Positions 62,869-64,000 of a stretch of 64,000 bases of DNA are shown here, piece after piece. The first letter of the stretch is position 1, and each line of letters opens with the position of its first letter. Location: contig NZ_JBJNRJ010000016.1 in assembly GCF_046233715.1 (NCBI RefSeq), forward strand, positions 1 through 64,000. Direction: 5' to 3'. This DNA is from Trujillonella humicola. Its GTDB lineage: Bacteria > Actinomycetota > Actinomycetes > Mycobacteriales > Geodermatophilaceae. The translations under genes were made by a program, and so were the position numbers. The notes beneath the pieces are model-generated. The model ran no database searches. It saw nothing but the letters and a program-made list of their open reading frames with translations, and was not told where the DNA came from.

Positions 62869-62960
62869 GGCGTCCTCCCCCTCGGCCGGGCCCCTCGGTG
62901 GAGAGGGGCGGCTGGCGAGGGTAGGACGTCGCGGCCGGTCGCGGGGGCGATCCGCCCGTG

Positions 62961-63020
62961 GCCCTCCTGCAGGGGCCCGCCGCGAACTCGTCAGTGGCGG
63001 GGGGCAGGAGGGTCCTTCGT
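62961..63020 (-). repeat. Hairpin element, copy C, between the LCP genes
   Basis: On the minus strand it starts at the upstream LCP gene's TGA (63022-63020) with CGAAGGAC. The outer arm CCCTCCTGC pairs with GCAGGAGGG (9 bp, 62962-62970 with 63004-63012); the inner CCCGCC pairs with GGCGGG (62976-62981 with 62996-63001). The layout is as in copies A and B with different paired bases. It may serve as a terminator here. Confidence 0.8.
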
Positions 63021-64000
63021 CAGTTGATGCAGCTGGTGTCCTGCGCCGTGCGCAGGTCGACGCCGGCCACCTCGCCCGGCGCGGGCGGCACCGTGGTGGG
63101 GACGCCGACGCCGTTGAAGTCCGCGCCGAGGACCAGCTGCACGGTGCCCGCGGTCAGCGTGTCGTCGGCCTCGACCAGGGCGCCGGGCACCTGCGCGGCG
63201 ACCGTGGCCGCCAGCGCCTCGTCGCCGGGGGCGTGCCGGACGACGCTCTGCTCGTAGTCCGCCGAGTCGGCGTTCCCGGTGCCGGCGACGGCGAACCCGG
63301 CCGCGCCGAGGGCGGTGGCGGCCTCGGCGGCCAGCCCCCGGACCCCGGAGCCGTTGAGGACCTCGACGGTCACGGTGGACGGGTCGACGGTCACCGGGGC
63401 CTCGACGGGTGCCTCGGCCGGCGGCTGCGGGTCGGCGGACAGCTGCGCGAAGAACGTGTGCAGCGTGTCCTGGTCCTCGAGCCGGATGATCGACCGGCCC
63501 TGCTCGTCGCGGTCGTCGCCGACGTAGGGGACGGTCTGGAACTCGATGCTGCCCTCGGTCACCGACTGCATCTGCGCGGCCAGGGAGAACAGGTCCAGGT
63601 CCCGGTCCACGGTCAGCGCCTGCGACGCCGCCTCCACCAGCTGCCGCTGCTTGCCCAGGTCGAGCAGGACGTCCTCGGACAGCATCTTGCGCAGCACGCC
63701 GGCGATGAAGACCTGCTGGCGGATGATCCGGTCGTAGTCGCCACGGGGCAGCCCGTGCCGCTGCCGCACGAAGCGCAGCGCGTCGGCGCCGGAGATGACC
63801 TGCGGCCCGGCGGCGAAGACGGCGCCGGAGTAGGCGCGGTCGTCGACGGCCTCGCACAGGTTGACCTCGACGCCGCCGACGACGGTGCTGAGCTGGAAGA
63901 AGCCCAGCAGGTCGACCTCGGCGTAGTGGTCGATCCGGAGGCCGGTCAGCTCGCTGATCGTCTGCACGAGCAGCTGGGCGCCCCCGGCCTGCCGGTCGGC
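63020..64000 (-). CDS. LCP wall polymer ligase with LytR_C domain, copy 2 (N-terminus beyond the window)
   Basis: The last 326 or so residues of a close paralogue of the downstream LCP gene: HYAEVDLLGFFQLSTVVGGV, ADALRFVRQRHGLPRGDYDR and the LytR_C block VEVLNGSGVRGLAAEAATAL, ending DTSCIN. The two are similar along their whole length, pointing to tandem duplication. The start, membrane helix and first catalytic motifs lie outside. Confidence 0.92.
   Translation of the reverse strand, partial: ADRQAGGAQLLVQTISELTGLRIDHYAEVDLLGFFQLSTVVGGVEVNLCEAVDDRAYSGAVFAAGPQVISGADALRFVRQRHGLPRGDYDRIIRQQVFIAGVLRKMLSEDVLLDLGKQRQLVEAASQALTVDRDLDLFSLAAQMQSVTEGSIEFQTVPYVGDDRDEQGRSIIRLEDQDTLHTFFAQLSADPQPPAEAPVEAPVTVDPSTVTVEVLNGSGVRGLAAEAATALGAAGFAVAGTGNADSADYEQSVVRHAPGDEALAATVAAQVPGALVEADDTLTAGTVQLVLGADFNGVGVPTTVPPAPGEVAGVDLRTAQDTSCIN

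Overview
The window is about 73% G+C with GTG/ATG starts, many 1-4 bp stop/start overlaps and TANNNT -10 elements. Its content points to a high-G+C actinobacterium: AccA/AccD/AccE acyl-CoA carboxylase, LpdA, DprE1/DprE2, LCP proteins, LGFP repeats, a TIGR03089 protein and a c-di-AMP riboswitch. The style best fits the Geodermatophilaceae (Blastococcus/Geodermatophilus/Modestobacter), but I cannot confirm that from sequence alone. It looks chromosomal; the only mobile DNA seen is an IS3-type transposase tail at the left edge.

Layout. 1-1041: IS end, a gene remnant and a small membrane protein. 1042-3485: a GCS2-family carboxylate-amine ligase coupled to an M20 amidohydrolase. 3541-10241: mutA-mutB-meaB followed by an MptB-like mannosyltransferase. 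10306-11712: LpdA. 11881-16061: two tandem secreted zinc metalloproteases, one membrane-anchored and one carrying six LGFP wall-binding repeats. 16062-16309: a tandem palindromic repeat and a shared terminator. 16310-20680 (minus): accA, maf, accE, accD; divergent birA and a PH-domain membrane protein follow to 22280. Propionyl-CoA carboxylase and methylmalonyl-CoA mutase together give most of the route from propionyl-CoA to succinyl-CoA; the epimerase is not here.

22309-34838 holds genes that sit between blocks adjacent in Mycobacterium tuberculosis: a Ser/Thr kinase with unusual domains, an acyltransferase, sbcD-sbcC, a coiled-coil protein, a GT29-like glycosyltransferase and a two-gene secreted LGFP operon. 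The mycobacterial-type order then resumes with purK-purE-acyl-CoA dehydrogenase (35024-38001). 38176-41772: a PPOX-type protein, a frameshifted methyltransferase and a divergent LuxR/TPR regulator. 41818-48682: an AI-2E-type permease, a membrane universal stress protein, a P-type ATPase and a CPA2 antiporter. 48803-49876: a LysM wall protein under a c-di-AMP riboswitch. 50241-53015: TetR and an MMPL exporter. 53061-56189: a DUF1028 protein, CoA-transferase subunits and a TIGR03089 protein. 56271-61283: the decaprenylphosphoryl-arabinose pathway (PAP2 phosphatase, UbiA, DprE1, DprE2) and a GT-C enzyme. 61339-64000: two tandem LCP proteins, the second cut by the window end.

The most unusual signal is a dispersed double-stem hairpin element, with compensatory base changes between copies. 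It lies between genes and also inside coding sequence, in frame, at the N-termini of accE and dprE1. Also notable are an emfourin-like domain inside a receptor kinase, near-identical LGFP DNA repeats, alanine at the benzothiazinone-target cysteine of DprE1, a symmetric accD/birA promoter and a series of leaderless promoters.
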